64,000 bases of DNA from Hofstenia miamia (Eukaryota > Xenacoelomorpha > Acoela): NCBI GenBank assembly GCA_004352715.1, contig SCFE01000008.1:1062453-1126452 (forward strand), given 5' to 3'. The translations under genes were made by a program, and so were the position numbers. Positions 22,700-33,929 of the stretch are shown one piece after another (the first letter of the stretch is position 1; each line of letters opens with the position of its first letter). The notes under the pieces were generated by a model. It was not told the DNA's origin. It did no database searches and saw only the letters and a program-made list of their open reading frames with translations.

Positions 22700-23890
22700 A
22701 TGAGAACAACCGTTTGGCCCGAATATTGCGTATAATGTTTTTGCTTCGAAAAGTGTTTTATTGAAATATTTTTTGATTAGTCAATATAGCATAATTTAAC
22801 AGATTTTCTGATGAAAGAATCATTGTTATCCGAATAGTTCATTTCTTCTGATTGTGGTGCCAGAAATCGAAGTCCCAGGTTGTTTTATTGCATTTTTGTT
22901 TCAATAGTTCGTGTAGGAACCTTGCTTGAATTCAAAAAACAAATTCTTGTCGCATAGATGTAATTAGTTTACTTATGCTTTCTAAATTCGTCTTTTATCT
23001 ACCGGACAGATTAATGTTCTCATTTTTATAAACTTGTTGAAGTATTACCTAAACATTTTCAGTAGAATTTTAGTCTTTTGAACAACTCGATCAGAGGTTG
23101 TGATTGTAAATTTCGATTTCTCACCCATTTAATTATTAATCTGTTTTGTCATTTCTTTTGAAGAAACCCCTGAAATTCATAAGATCTTTGTTTTATAAAT
23201 TCTAAAATTTCCAAGTGATTTCTTTGTATGTTGTAGTAAATCAAGGTTTTTCTTTTGCACTAAGCACTCAAGCCTCTGAATAAAGCTAATTTTCAATGAG
23301 CAGGAATTGGAATAGTAAATTTGAAAGTTGATTTGAAGCCATTAGTTTAATAAAAAGTGATTAATTTAGCTTAAAAACTTAAAATGTTGTAGGGTTGTGT
23401 TTTCGAGTGATAATCTGAAAAGCAGTTTTTGTTTGGGTTGAGAAATATTTATATGGACTTTCTAGTACTAGTCTCAATTTGCTAAGGACCAAAAGTAGCC
23501 TGAGCACTGATACCTGGTCGCGATGACAAACAAGGAACTCATAATGCGTTCTTATCTCTCTTATTACAAAATAAGTGAATGTGATACATTATTAAATTGG
23601 TCAATTGATTACAACCGCAATTAGAAAATGATACAAAACATGAAGTGGAGGTATAATGCTAATTTCGCATCCATGTTTTGGTTGTAGATTTTCACCATTT
23701 CTGTCTAAGAGAATTGTTTGTGTTCGTGTTCCTTTTTTATTCTTCAAAGAGGTTTACTGCATTCAATTTTAATAGAAGAGCATCATCGATTGATACATTG
23801 TTTTTAGTCTCATTATTTTCTCATATTATAAATGTTAAGAGTATAAAAATTTATTGAAGAATTTTATATCGTACAATCCTATAATATAAA
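22700..23890. other. 3' flank of left TRRAP copy; no gene recognised
   Basis: 22,700-23,165 mirrors 45,545-46,050. The TRRAP C-terminal exon (the conserved DPAWxPW end) was not found. 23,170-23,890 has no equivalent in the right arm, which holds a hAT transposase there instead. Confidence 0.5.
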
Positions 23891-23901
23891 TATATTTAGG
23901 T

Positions 23902-24163
23902 TTAAAAAAGAAAGTGCAAAATGTATACCTTTTCTATTATAGGTGTTTTTAATGTATGCACCAAAGGGTGAATTCTATAAATTTTTAGATTTATTGCAGT
24001 TAGAAGGCGGCGAAGGCAAAGTGACGAAATGAATTGCAGTAGCTTCAAATCCAGAAAATCTTCCGCGGATGGACCCCTCTTGGCATTCTTGGTTGTACAA
24101 AATTTTGTAGCATTCATAGTTTAGATTTTGTATTTTGTATAGTGTTTTAGATCGCCATTTCAA
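23902..24163 (-). other. Small ORF shared by both arms, unknown
   Basis: Reads MNATKFCTTKNAKRGPSAED then FLDLKLLQFISSLCLRRLLT (71 aa). The right-arm counterpart (42221-42580, plus) stays open in the same frame, with several substitutions. The core is less AT-rich than its surroundings. No family recognised; it may be a relic exon. Confidence 0.3.
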
Positions 24164-24169
24164 AATACA

Positions 24170-25270
24170 AAATTTGAACTACTTGTTGTTTAAATATTAC
24201 CAATAAGGCACAATTTTTGGTAATGAAAAAATTCTTGTTGAACAGTTAGTGTTACTTGCTTAGCTTACAATAGAGCCCAACTACATTTAACAGCAATTTG
24301 TGAACGTTATATTACCAGGCCGAAAATAATCGCCAATATTTTTATGATTAAAAAACTTGGATTTAATTGTAGAAAAGATTTTGATTTTCAAAACGTGTTA
24401 AAAACTGTTTAATTTTGCCGAAGCGTGCTTTTGAATTCTTTTAAATTAGATGATGTTTAAGTCAATGAAATTGCATATTTTTAGGTTAAAGAACTGAATA
24501 ATTGCTATATTCATCCTTGAAATTCATTGTATCAAAATCTCTATTAACTGCTTAAAGATTGTATGACTTTCTGCAATTTTTTTGTCTTTCAGTCAGAATA
24601 CATTAAACAATGTGTTTTTAGAAATGCAAACCCCCAGAAAAAAACTTTTATCTATTCTCGAAGGGAAGCTTACAAATAATAATTCATTTATCTTAAGCGC
24701 TTATGCATTGAATCACCGCTAAATTAATTCACATCCACTAAATTTGCATGGAAGGAAAAGCGAACCAATACTGATAATTGGAAGAGATCTCCAATTTTTG
24801 GTTTCACCAGTTAAATTTCAATTTTTTTTACCGTTTCGATAATCATCAATTTCTTTTTTTACACAAAATAATATAAAAAACTTTTCTTCCCTAAATTTCA
24901 AGGTGTTTTATATTCTAAGGATCAAACATGGGAAGCTTGCTTAATGCAATATTTGAAGTAAAAATGCTTAATGTCAATCACAAACCAGTTCTCATTGTGC
25001 AATTGTTGTATTCAAACCCGCAGTATATCCTGAGCCAAATTTCGAACCCGGCAGTATTTATATTTTTGTTTTAAATCCAAGGCCTACTTGAGTCACGCCT
25101 CTCGATTTCTGCAAAATTTTTAAAGGTGGATAAGAACACCTTACCAAGAGAAAGGATTTGATAGAACTAGTTGATTTAGATAACGTATTTGCAAAAAATA
25201 TTTGTTCAATAGCGAATATTATATCTAAGATTTTCACTTGGATTCATTGCATTTTCCTGTATCTCATTGT
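24170..25270. other. Palindrome-arm sequence without recognised gene
   Basis: 24,170-24,960 mirrors 41,390-42,180. After 24,960 the arms diverge and the LINE insertion follows. Confidence 0.45.
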
Positions 25271-25277
25271 TGCACAA

Positions 25278-25652
25278 TCATACCTGAGCAATAGGAATTG
25301 CATAAATTTTGTGCCGTTTCATAGCCATTATGATTTTCCTTTGTTTGAATATGATGTAACTTTTCCTCTTCTGTTCCTTTTGTTCGTCTAAATCAATGCA
25401 TTTGGAATCAATCCATGGTTTTAAATCATTTAGAATTTTTTTTAACATTCGAATGAGAGCATATAATATTTTTCTAGCCAGCATATATCCAAATAGAAAA
25501 GCAGTTTTCGTAAATTTTTTTAGCATTTCATTAAGTTTTAATGATGAATATGTGGAATTCCAGTTTTCACTTTTTAAATGCCGTCGAAGTTTTTTGGGAC
25601 TTTCTTTCAATTTTTCTTGTAATCTTTGCAAAGATTTAGTGGATTTCCTCAC
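25278..25652 (-). pseudogene. Inverted 5' piece of a LINE (region between endonuclease and RT)
   Basis: The minus-strand ORF of 124 aa is lysine-rich and contains LNDLKPWIDSKCIDLDEQKE, the KPWI motif typical of the endonuclease-RT linker in LINE ORF2. It points away from the RT fragment that begins 216 bp further on in the opposite orientation. The two pieces together look like one insertion whose 5' part is inverted. Confidence 0.55.
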
Positions 25653-25867
25653 TCATAGTATGTTCGAATAAGTAATTATAAGACAGTATGGAATTTCAAA
25701 ACTAAGCATTTTCTGATATCATTGAACTGTCAATGAGTGTTTGACTATTAGCAGCGATTCTCAGGCTTATCCATTAGAATTCGAATCCAATTAGATTGCA
25801 ATTGGACATTAGAATGAGATTTTAGATTAGGTTGGACAAATAAAACTTTCTATTCTTTGGATTCCAG

Positions 25868-26968
25868 TTGGACTCCAATGATCATCAGATTCTTCTTAGA
25901 AAACTAGAATACATTGGTTTCGATTCTAATAGTATAAATTTAATAAGATGCTACTTAAGTGATCGATTTCAAAGAGTGAAAGTAAATGGTATATTTTCTA
26001 ATTGGGGTAAAACTTACAAAGGTGTTCCACAAGGTACGATTTTAGGACCTCTGTTTTTTTCGTTGTATGTTAATGATTTAAATTGCAGTTTAAGCAATGA
26101 TTGCGGAATTGTACAGTATGCTGACGATACATGTATATACACATATGATTATCAAATAGAAACGTCGATTAGTAAATTAGAAAAAAATCTATCTCAATTG
26201 CTAAGATACTTCAATATTCTTAATTTAACTGTAAATCCCACTAAAACAGAATTCTGTGTTATGTCTCCATTTAATAAAGATCATCGATCACATATTTTAA
26301 ATTTTTCGGGGTCAAAAATTGCTCAAGTTGAAACTTTCAAATATCTTGGAGTAACAATTGACAATAAATTAAACTATTCAAATCACATACGCATAGTGTT
26401 ACGCAAAATGGCAATGGGAATTAAAANTATTGCGCATGTAGGCAATTTTATAAATGCAAAAATGAAATTAATGTTAGTTAACTCTCTTGTATTAAATCAT
26501 TACAGATACTGCAATATCTTATTTAATAACATAAACCACTCATTAATAAATAAAATTGATTCACAAATCAAATGGGCAGCTAATATTTATGATGAAAATT
26601 ATTCTACTAAGAATGGAAAACGTTTATATTGTATTAATGATGCTTCATATTTCATAAGATACTTTTCATTAATAAAATTTTGGGATATCTCAAACCAGCG
26701 CTCACCTTATAGTAAACTGCAATTTCCCCTATATGCGTGTTCAACTTATCATTCGAGGACATCCAAATTCAGTAAAGTGAAGTTCAAGAAGCATTTTCTT
26801 AAAAATTCATTTTTAAACTCAGCAGTTGATCTATGGAATAACTTACCAATTGAAATCAAGCGAATTAAATTTAAAAATCAAATTAATAACTACCTCCTTA
26901 AACAATATATCCCTAAAATAGGTTCTACATCATGGAAAGGATTCCAGTTCTTTAAAAGATATCATTAA
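25868..26968 (+). pseudogene. LINE reverse transcriptase, 5'-truncated
   Basis: Open for 366 codons (one X from an N at 26,426). RT motifs in order: DHQILLRKLEYIGF (palm start), KGVPQGTILGPLFFSLYVND (motif with PQGxxLGP), IVQYADDTCIY (catalytic YADD), LTVNPTKTEFCVM and ETFKYLGVTIDNKL, then a C-terminal thumb ending in NSAVDLWNNLPIEIKR. This is the CR1/Jockey-type LINE layout. It lacks the endonuclease and the first part of RT, so it is a 5'-truncated or 5'-inverted copy. The 3' UTR runs to about 27,148 and ends in (TTCTA)n-like repeats. A short 3' piece of the same family lies at the mirror position of the right arm (40,215-40,490). Confidence 0.88.
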
Positions 26969-27199
26969 TTAGCAATAAACTGGGTAAACTGATAATTCCG
27001 AATCCATGTTTTTGTTTTTATGTTTTTATAGTTTTTGTGTATTTTATGTTGTTATTGACGCATTAAGTGTAGTATTAGCAGCTTTTTTTGAGGTGTATAA
27101 TTATGCTAATGTACTACACTTGATAAGAAATTCTATTCTATTCTATTTTCATTGGAATATTTTTACAAAAATTGCCAAAATATCACAGCTGTTTTCATA

Positions 27200-28814
27200 G
27201 CCGATTAAGCTTTCCGTCCATGTATTGTGGGTTGTGACTCGTTCAAATCACGAAGGCGTTCCATGTAGCCAAGTCGATCATATTGAACCAAAGTTTTGTT
27301 GGCCATCTTCTGGTTTGGCGCGAGCAACTGTAACCATGCACGACCTGATGGACTGTGTCAACAGCACCTTTGCTTTTGTTGTATGCAAGGATAACGTTGG
27401 GTTTTCGGTCTTCTCTTCCAGATATTTGATTGTCAGGTAGGATCGTTGAGAGAATATTTACGGGTGCTCCTTTTTTCGGCACGTAGGAACAAAGAGACTT
27501 TCGATCGCTGAATCCAAAGAGAGAACTGTGTTGTTTACGGCGTTTGTCCTTGCAAAATTCGGATGGTAACTGTCGTTTATTGATTCGAATAGTTCCAAGA
27601 ATTGTTGTTTCTTTTGCAACATGCTTTGAGTGAGGGGAATGCTTGTGAAAAAATTATCACAAGTAATATTTCGTCCGGACCCTTCCAAATGCAGAGAAAG
27701 GTCATGCACAACACGCTAGAACAATCCAACTTCAAGCAAGTTTCCATTCTTACCCAAATAGATCTGGGCATTTTGCACGTAAGCCGTTGAAGAATCAGAT
27801 AGAATCCATATTTTTCGACCATATTTACATGGCTTCATAGGCATGTACACACGAAATTTGCAACGCCCGCGAAATCCGACTAATTGTTCATCAACTGTGA
27901 CATTGGGGCCTGGTATGAAGCTTTGCCTGCATTTTGACAAGAAGAGTTTTCAAATATCACGAAAAGCAGCAAGTTTGTCACGTTCTTTTCTTTCTTTACG
28001 AGTGTCTTTGTTATCAAAGCGAATGAAGCGCATGACCAAAAAAATTGGCTCGAAGAAGCGGTCTACCTACTTCTTTCGTGTCTCCACTTAGAAATACCGA
28101 TGAAAAGGAGGCAGCCAATGAAGCCTTTGACTTCAATCAGATCCGTATCTCTCCATCTTTGCATGAGCCCGCTCTTGTTTCGTTGTCTTGTTTCTTGTTC
28201 TTTCACAATTTTTTTCAGCATGTTATCAGTGAAAATTAGAGCAAAAGTGCTTTCTATCGTGCACTGGTCAGTTTGCCTGGCTGGCTTAGGTCCGTTCTCA
28301 CGAAGAATGTTGGTAACGTTTCTTCTTCCTGTTGAAGGGGGACTTTTGAACCACTTAGTCCCATCACGACCCCGAAAATATTCGGTTGGCTCTTTATCAC
28401 TGCTTTAGGAATCGACAGGATTTTCTTCCTCATCAATTTCATCTTCCTCAATATCCTCATCTTCGTCATCGTTCTTATCAACAGGAGATTCGCTTTTCTC
28501 AACCAGTTGAAAAAATGTTGGCGCAGCTTGTCGGCTCGGACGGCTCATTATTCTTGCACTTGCGCGCTCGAATGCAATGAAATGTGTCATACACATTAGC
28601 TGCGCCTGTCAGCCAATCACGTGAGTGGTTTTCAAGAAGGCTTTTCGCGTCACGTAACATCAATAGCAAACCAGCAGATTTTTATGTGGGGGACAGCTAG
28701 AATATAAAACAATAAAAGTCAAAGAATTTGGCTGCCTCAATATGTGTGTAGCCAGAGTTGGAAGCGAAATCAGAACTCACCAGACGCTGTATCTGTATCC
28801 GCACAGTAGGAGGG
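27200..28814 (-). pseudogene. Degraded piggyBac-family transposase
   Basis: On the minus strand, from high to low coordinates. An acidic N-terminus (KNDDEDEDIEEDEIDEEE, 28405-28596). An LIEVKGFIGCLLFIGI block (about 28,090-28,140). VDEQLVGFRGRCKFRVYMPM with KPCKYGRKIWILSDS (27716-27940), where DEQ holds a catalytic aspartate. GRNITCDNFFTSIPL (27,650). GAVDTVHQVVHGYSCSRQTR and TRRWPTKLWFNMIDLATWNA (27243-27482). These are the piggyBac core motifs in order. Frame changes (around 27,470, 27,700, 28,020 and 28,400) and a stop after MNN make it inactive. The 5' end at 28,814 reads, outward in, CCCTCCTACTGTGCGG next to TTAA (28,815-28,818), as expected for piggyBac. I found no matching opposite end. 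Confidence 0.9.
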
Positions 28815-28819
28815 TTAAT

Positions 28820-30350
28820 GTGCTTTGTATTCTAATCGAGCACCATATGATAAATAATTTTTTTAAATCCATTCGTTGCATGGCTATATATGTCCCCTAA
28901 TAAAGTCTGCATCGCAATTTTGTCATGATATCACATACATATTTGTGTTCTCACATTAGGCAGCATGCGAATGGATGGTTGGTCCATGTTATAAAAATAT
29001 GTTTTCAGCATATGTAGTATATTCTGTTTGCAAAAACCCAATAAACTACTTTGTTTTTCCTTTTTCTCTAGAAATTCTACTATTCCTCCAAATATATTAG
29101 ACATTGATTTACTCAGAGAAATTACAATTATTGAACATATTAAATAGGTGCTTGTACTTCTGTCAGGCTTATGCAACTTTGAGTTAGAATTTCGCAATAT
29201 TTGTTGAAGGATCTCTCTACACTAACACCATGGAGGGAATAGCCTTGTAACAGAACAATGTATTGATGACATTCCCATAGGTCTCCTACTAACATAACAC
29301 CAATTACTACAAATCGAATAAAACACGCATGAATAAAAAATATAAATTACTCTATTTTGAACTATAATGCATAGTATACTCTTCAGATGGGCAAAGTGCA
29401 GGAGTGCGGATAAATCAGGAATCGTAATTCCAGTTGAAATAAACCCTAGTTCAGGAGCTGTTTCTGAAACTTGTATGGTTAAGTAAGGTCTTGCTACTTA
29501 TCCAAGTTTTTTGAAATTGAATTCTTCCAATATGATAGGAAAACTGATTTTTCAACATAGTTGAATTCCGGGGCATTTGCATATGTTTCTTATAATTTGA
29601 TTGGGGAAGATGATACGTTGCTTGCGATCAAGCAGTTTTCAACGTCGTGACTTGAACAAAAATATTAGAAATCAAAGGCTTCTTTTTCTGCTAATCTTAA
29701 TTGGCTCATAATAAGCTTTTCTTTCAGTTCTCTTAAACAACATCCACCTCGTGTAAATATTCTTAATCTAAATTTATTATAGTTCAGCAAAAAAATGAAT
29801 TGTAAAACAATGTCAAACGCATAATTAACTTTAATACATTTTCACGTTTTTTATATAATATCATGCTACTAAATTAGACAATAAGGAATTTAGATTCTTT
29901 TCTAATTTCTATCGCATATAATATATAAAATATTTAGTGCAAAATTTCGTTCAAGTCCATTTAAGTAGCCTATATAATACATAAAATAGTTCATGAGGTT
30001 TTAGCAATAATATCTGCTAAAATTTAACGTTTCTACCACTGATAAATCGTTATTGCCAATTATTACAATTAAATTAATGCGTAGCTAAAAAAATACTTAC
30101 ATTGAACAACTTGGACAAATTATATAACATCAGAATAATAATACAAATATAGAAACAATTGTATAATGAACTTTAGAATCCCCAATATATATTTTACTGG
30201 ATTTGTAATCACTTGATTTATAAGTTCTTCTGCACATTCACACTATGGAAGAATACTTTGTTACTAAATCTTGATTTAACGTAATAAATTTCTTTTTGTT
30301 ATTTTTAAGTACTACTTTGTATTTTGGAGAGATCATTTTACATTTTTGGA
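28820..30350. other. Palindrome-arm sequence without recognised gene
   Basis: 28,900-30,250 matches 38,390-40,200 in reverse complement, including CGAATGGATGGTTGG near 28,970. Nothing gene-like is seen. Confidence 0.45.
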
Positions 30351-30420
30351 TTGACGCTTGGTACAAGGCTTCCTATTTTTCATTTTTGATTTCAGTTCTA
30401 ACTGTGGTAACCACAACCTA

Positions 30421-30583
30421 CTAAAGCGGCAGTGTTTAGAAATTTTGACTCAATTAAATAGTGAGTGTCATTTACAATACTTTCCTAAAACTTTCAATAA
30501 TTCACAATCTTGGTTTAAAACTAGTTGTTATTGCGTTTGTTTACTAAACTATTTAGAAAAGACAACATCGGTTAAATGGTAGT
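30421..30583 (+). other. Possible terminal exon of an unknown gene (copy 1)
   Basis: Reads CLEILTQLNSECHLQYFPKT, then FNNSQSWFKTSCYC and a stop after a TTSVKW end, behind an acceptor-like CGGCAG. The right-arm copy (38,027-38,170, minus) keeps frame and stop with few changes; a third copy (39,580-39,735, minus) is frameshifted. Cys-rich; no family recognised. Confidence 0.25.
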
Positions 30584-30599
30584 AAATTTAAACTATGGG

Positions 30600-31600
30600 G
30601 ATTTAAACGCATTGCTTCTAGGAAACAAAAGTTTGTTTTCTGTTATTTAAATTAATGTCCATTAAAATCCCAAATATGATTGCAAGATGAAAATTTATGT
30701 GTGTTTTGTGTAAAATTGCTTTGAAAAATATGACATGTGCATTGAATAAACCACAAGTAAACTATTGCATTTCAAAATATGCATGAATTCTACTTGTAGT
30801 TTTAAGGATTATGTTGCTGCCTAATTCCATCAATGTTACTAAAATTACTGAATTAACAATTTGTTTAGTCTTCACTTCTTGTGATGTTGTCTTAGCCTAG
30901 TGGTTGAATGCTATCAGTTGTTGCCAGCAATCCCCTGGTAGTAAATGTAGAAGCTGCACAAATTCTTAAACATCTTAACAAGACTTGAGGGTATGTCCAA
31001 ACTGACAGAAATTGTAAATACAGATGCTACAAAGATCGTTTGGACTATGCAGGGTTGTAGGTAGCACAACCATCTAGTGCTGTTGTTGAATGCTCACTTT
31101 CCAAAAAGTAATAGCTAAAATCATACATTTTACTTCTAATGTAAAAATAATGTACTTGCAGCAATTTCTAGAAATTTTTGTTTGGCGTATTTTTCAATTT
31201 TATGTCAATTTTGTGACATTGAAAATCAATTTAATAGTGCTAAAAATATTTTGTATTTATCAATTGTTGTCTTGCAAAAGGCATCACTTCTAACCAAGTG
31301 CAATTATCTTTGTTTAAATGCAATAGATGGCCGAAATTCTAATATATGAGAGGGCGAGGCTGTCCACATGTAGGAAAATAAATATTGCCTTGGACATGCA
31401 AAAAAGGCTTCAAAATTTTTTTCCAATTTTTTCAACAGATTAGCATAGCCAAAACAAATTATTTCAATAACAATGTATATGTAAAATATAAATATATTTC
31501 ATGTCAAATTAAAGATGGGTTTTTCATTATCGTATATTCACACTTAAATGTAGGTGAAATTTCATAGAATATTTAATAGGGATGGGATCTGGAGACCGAA
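30600..31600. other. AT-rich palindrome-arm sequence
   Basis: Mirrors 37,250-38,000. No recognised gene. At 31,600-31,660 the repeated motif CGGATAATTTCGGATAAT forms a short degenerate tandem repeat. Confidence 0.4.
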
Positions 31601-31719
31601 TTGAATATACCGGATAATTTCGGATAATTTGACACCCGGATAGCGGATAATATATTGTTCAAATATTACTAGGGCAACCAGAAAGATTACTTTAAAAAAA
31701 TATGACCTCATTTTTATAA

Positions 31720-32870
31720 CAATATGACGGAATTTAGTTAAATATTCACTAAATTATGATCATCCATTTTTCAAAATGATGCATTTAATCAATATATACC
31801 GTTCTTCTATTACTGAGAGTAAGAAATAAAAATAAAGCTTTTTTATAATAATAAGTCAATTTTTATAGCAACTGAATCACTAAGTGATAATAACACATAC
31901 ATTTCCATATATTATTTTGGTTAGGATTTCTGTCATAGCCCAAGAATGCTCGACATTTTCGTAATTTGGCATACAATTCTATCGCCTTTCCATCCATTAT
32001 AGCAATGAAACCGGTATTTTCTATTAGTGGCTTAATATAGGCGGTTTTTTCACAGGTATCATTTCCTAGATCAAGGGTGGGATTAACAAACATCTATTGG
32101 AATTTCAACTAACATTCAACAACTTTGATTTTTTATGATAGCGCCTTAACTGAAAAATTAGATTGTCAACCTTCATATATTTTGCCTGAATACACATGGC
32201 ACAGCTCTGCTACACGTGTGCCTAGCAAAATCCATGAATATTTTTCAGCGTCCAGCATATATGGCAGAAATGCGTCACCAACTTCTCGGGGATTAGACTA
32301 GGTAGTACATTAATTGAAATTGAATGAATGAAGTTCAAATGATTTATAGCAGTCACAATGCTGCATTAATTTTACGTGTTTTTCTATGAAACTGCAAGAA
32401 CCTTTATGACATTTCAGATACAGTTATTACCGTATTTTTCAAAAGCAAAGATGAATTTTTATGAATTTATAACTTCCATTTTAACAGCACTCCATGTCTG
32501 AAAACCATCTAATAGTAATCAGCCAGCGAAATAGTCCAAAAAAACACTTGTGACTTTTAGTTGGCCTCATTATTAACGAAGAAAATCTCAATTCTCAATT
32601 AATATCGACATCTTTCAAATAAAAATATATTAAATAGACTACATCCTGATATGTCTGAAAAACTTGTTTTGTTGCATGACAACCTCGATATAGTGGAAAA
32701 ATTGATTTTTAAATCAAGTTTTATCTGAGAATATGTTATTCGTAAAATTCAGTAAACAAGTTAAATTATTAAAATGCACAACACATATGATGATACTAAC
32801 ATATAAGTTGTGATCTATACAGATACAATAATAGAATCGATTTTGTATGATTCTATTATCTTTGGATGTG
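31720..32870 (-). other. 1.15-kb segment present only in the left arm, with coding-like minus-strand pieces
   Basis: The flanks are contiguous in the right arm (about 37,140). Minus-strand stretches look coding: EVGDAFLPYMLDAEKYSWIL then LGTRVAELCHVYSGKIYEG (about 32,170-32,290). After an acceptor-like CCAATAG comes LIENTGFIAIMDGKAIELYA with KLRKCRAFLGYDRNPN (31863-32093). They may be two exons of one gene; I cannot name it. Confidence 0.3.
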
Positions 32871-33064
32871 GTGTTACCATGTTTTGAATGTGTTTATAAT
32901 ACAAATGGTTAATTAAGGAATGTCATATGCTAAAACTGAATAAAAATCATTTTATTAATGTGTGATCACATTTATTATTTTCCTAAATAATAAAAACACA
33001 ACATAAGGTTTATATAAAGTTTATTCATTTATTAAATATATAATACAGCCCATTGAAATACCGT

Positions 33065-33250
33065 TCATAGCACAAGCAGTTTCCCAATATTTCTAAAAAT
33101 TATTCCGAATATGAAAATGATAATTGCCCATTTGAGAGCAAATATTCCAAACCAATTCTCAACCAATTGCAATTCTGTATTCCTTGAATGATCGCGAATC
33201 CAATCAGCTGACTTGAGATAATTTAACAATGTGTATATGGAACAACCCAC
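33065..33250 (-). pseudogene. Bcl-2-family-like C-terminal exon (left copy)
   Basis: After an acceptor (CTGTTCAG) the exon reads GCSIYTLLNYLKSADWIRDH, where SADWIRDH resembles the BH2 motif (W-I-x-D). A hydrophobic segment follows (FALKWAIIIFIFGIIF) with the basic end RNIGKLLVL and a stop, the layout of a tail-anchored Bcl-2-family protein. The GGW residues usual after WI are missing. No upstream exons were found, so it is probably a displaced exon. The right-arm copy is nearly identical. Confidence 0.4.
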
Positions 33251-33664
33251 TGAACAGAGGCAGATTAATCAGAGTGTTTGATTCATATGAATGTGTTCGT
33301 CAAACTGTATTTTCAGTTATTCGAGTAATGATTTATGACTGCAGGGTTTCACTCCTAATCTAATGAAATAAGGCAGCTCATTCATTTGATCTGAATGATT
33401 GCTTGCTGTTTCTTTAAAAAAATGTGGAAGTAAAGACAGTCGACAACGAGTTATTTGGACGGATGAAAATTCAAATCTGCAAGGTATTGTAAATATGTAG
33501 AGCACATGGCCTTTACAATTACGCCTGGCATCTGTACACAAGAAGTACAAAACCATGTAGCAAATACCACATCTATGGTTGTTGTAAATTTGGCATGAGC
33601 TGAAGCTGTTTAAGCTTAATGAAAAACTTGGTTCAATTTAAGTCAGTCGAAACCGAGAATGTAC

Positions 33665-33928
33665 AAGCTATCAAAAAAACGGATCCTGCCACGTTGAGTG
33701 TGATTGCAAATATTCACAGCACGTTACCTTATGATTTGATGTTAGAATTGTTTAGAAAAAATTCCAAATCTACGCAACGCTTCAAATTCCACAAAATGGA
33801 GAATGCAAATACGGCCCTAGTTGTTATTTACACAATGGCACTGAAGAAGGTATTAATGCTATTCAAAACAATCGTGCAAATGAGATGATCGAAGTGAAAA
33901 CGATGTCAAAATGCAGATAACCATCAAA
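33665..33928 (+). pseudogene. Third tandem CCCH gene copy, frameshifted (spacer)
   Basis: The second finger is recognisable as ECKYGPSCYYLHNGTEEGIN (C-x5-C-x3-H) ending at a stop near 33,927. Its upstream half is in another frame (FKFHKMEN, matching FxNFHNK of the intact genes), consistent with a one-base loss. Finger 1 is eroded, with only FKSVE and a DCKYSQH-like piece left. It lies in the unique spacer, next to the inner end of the left arm. Confidence 0.65.
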
Positions 33929-33929
33929 G

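Larger units (their letters stand above)
12480..33620 (+). repeat. Left arm of a ~48 kb imperfect palindrome
   Basis: Read forwards, this arm matches the reverse complement of about 36,365-60,500. Anchors (left/right): TRRAP exons 12,700-13,256 / 59,230-60,300; LINE 5' part 14,395-15,175 / 57,485-58,000; 15,180-15,540 / 57,120-57,480; TRRAP exons 17,397-17,867 / 51,122-51,601; CCCH gene 19,110-19,622 / 49,351-49,866; 19,810-20,880 / 48,090-49,180; TRRAP exons 21,874-22,669 / 46,055-47,479; small ORF 23,902-24,163 / 42,180-42,420; 28,900-30,600 / 38,000-40,200; Bcl-2-like exon 33,065-33,250 / 36,738-36,923. By eye the aligned parts differ at several percent of bases, and both arms have private insertions and deletions, so the duplication is old. 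Confidence 0.95.

Noticed and set aside
25278-25652. Independent lysine-rich protein gene
   Set aside because: The KPWI motif and its position facing a LINE reverse transcriptase make an inverted LINE fragment more likely.
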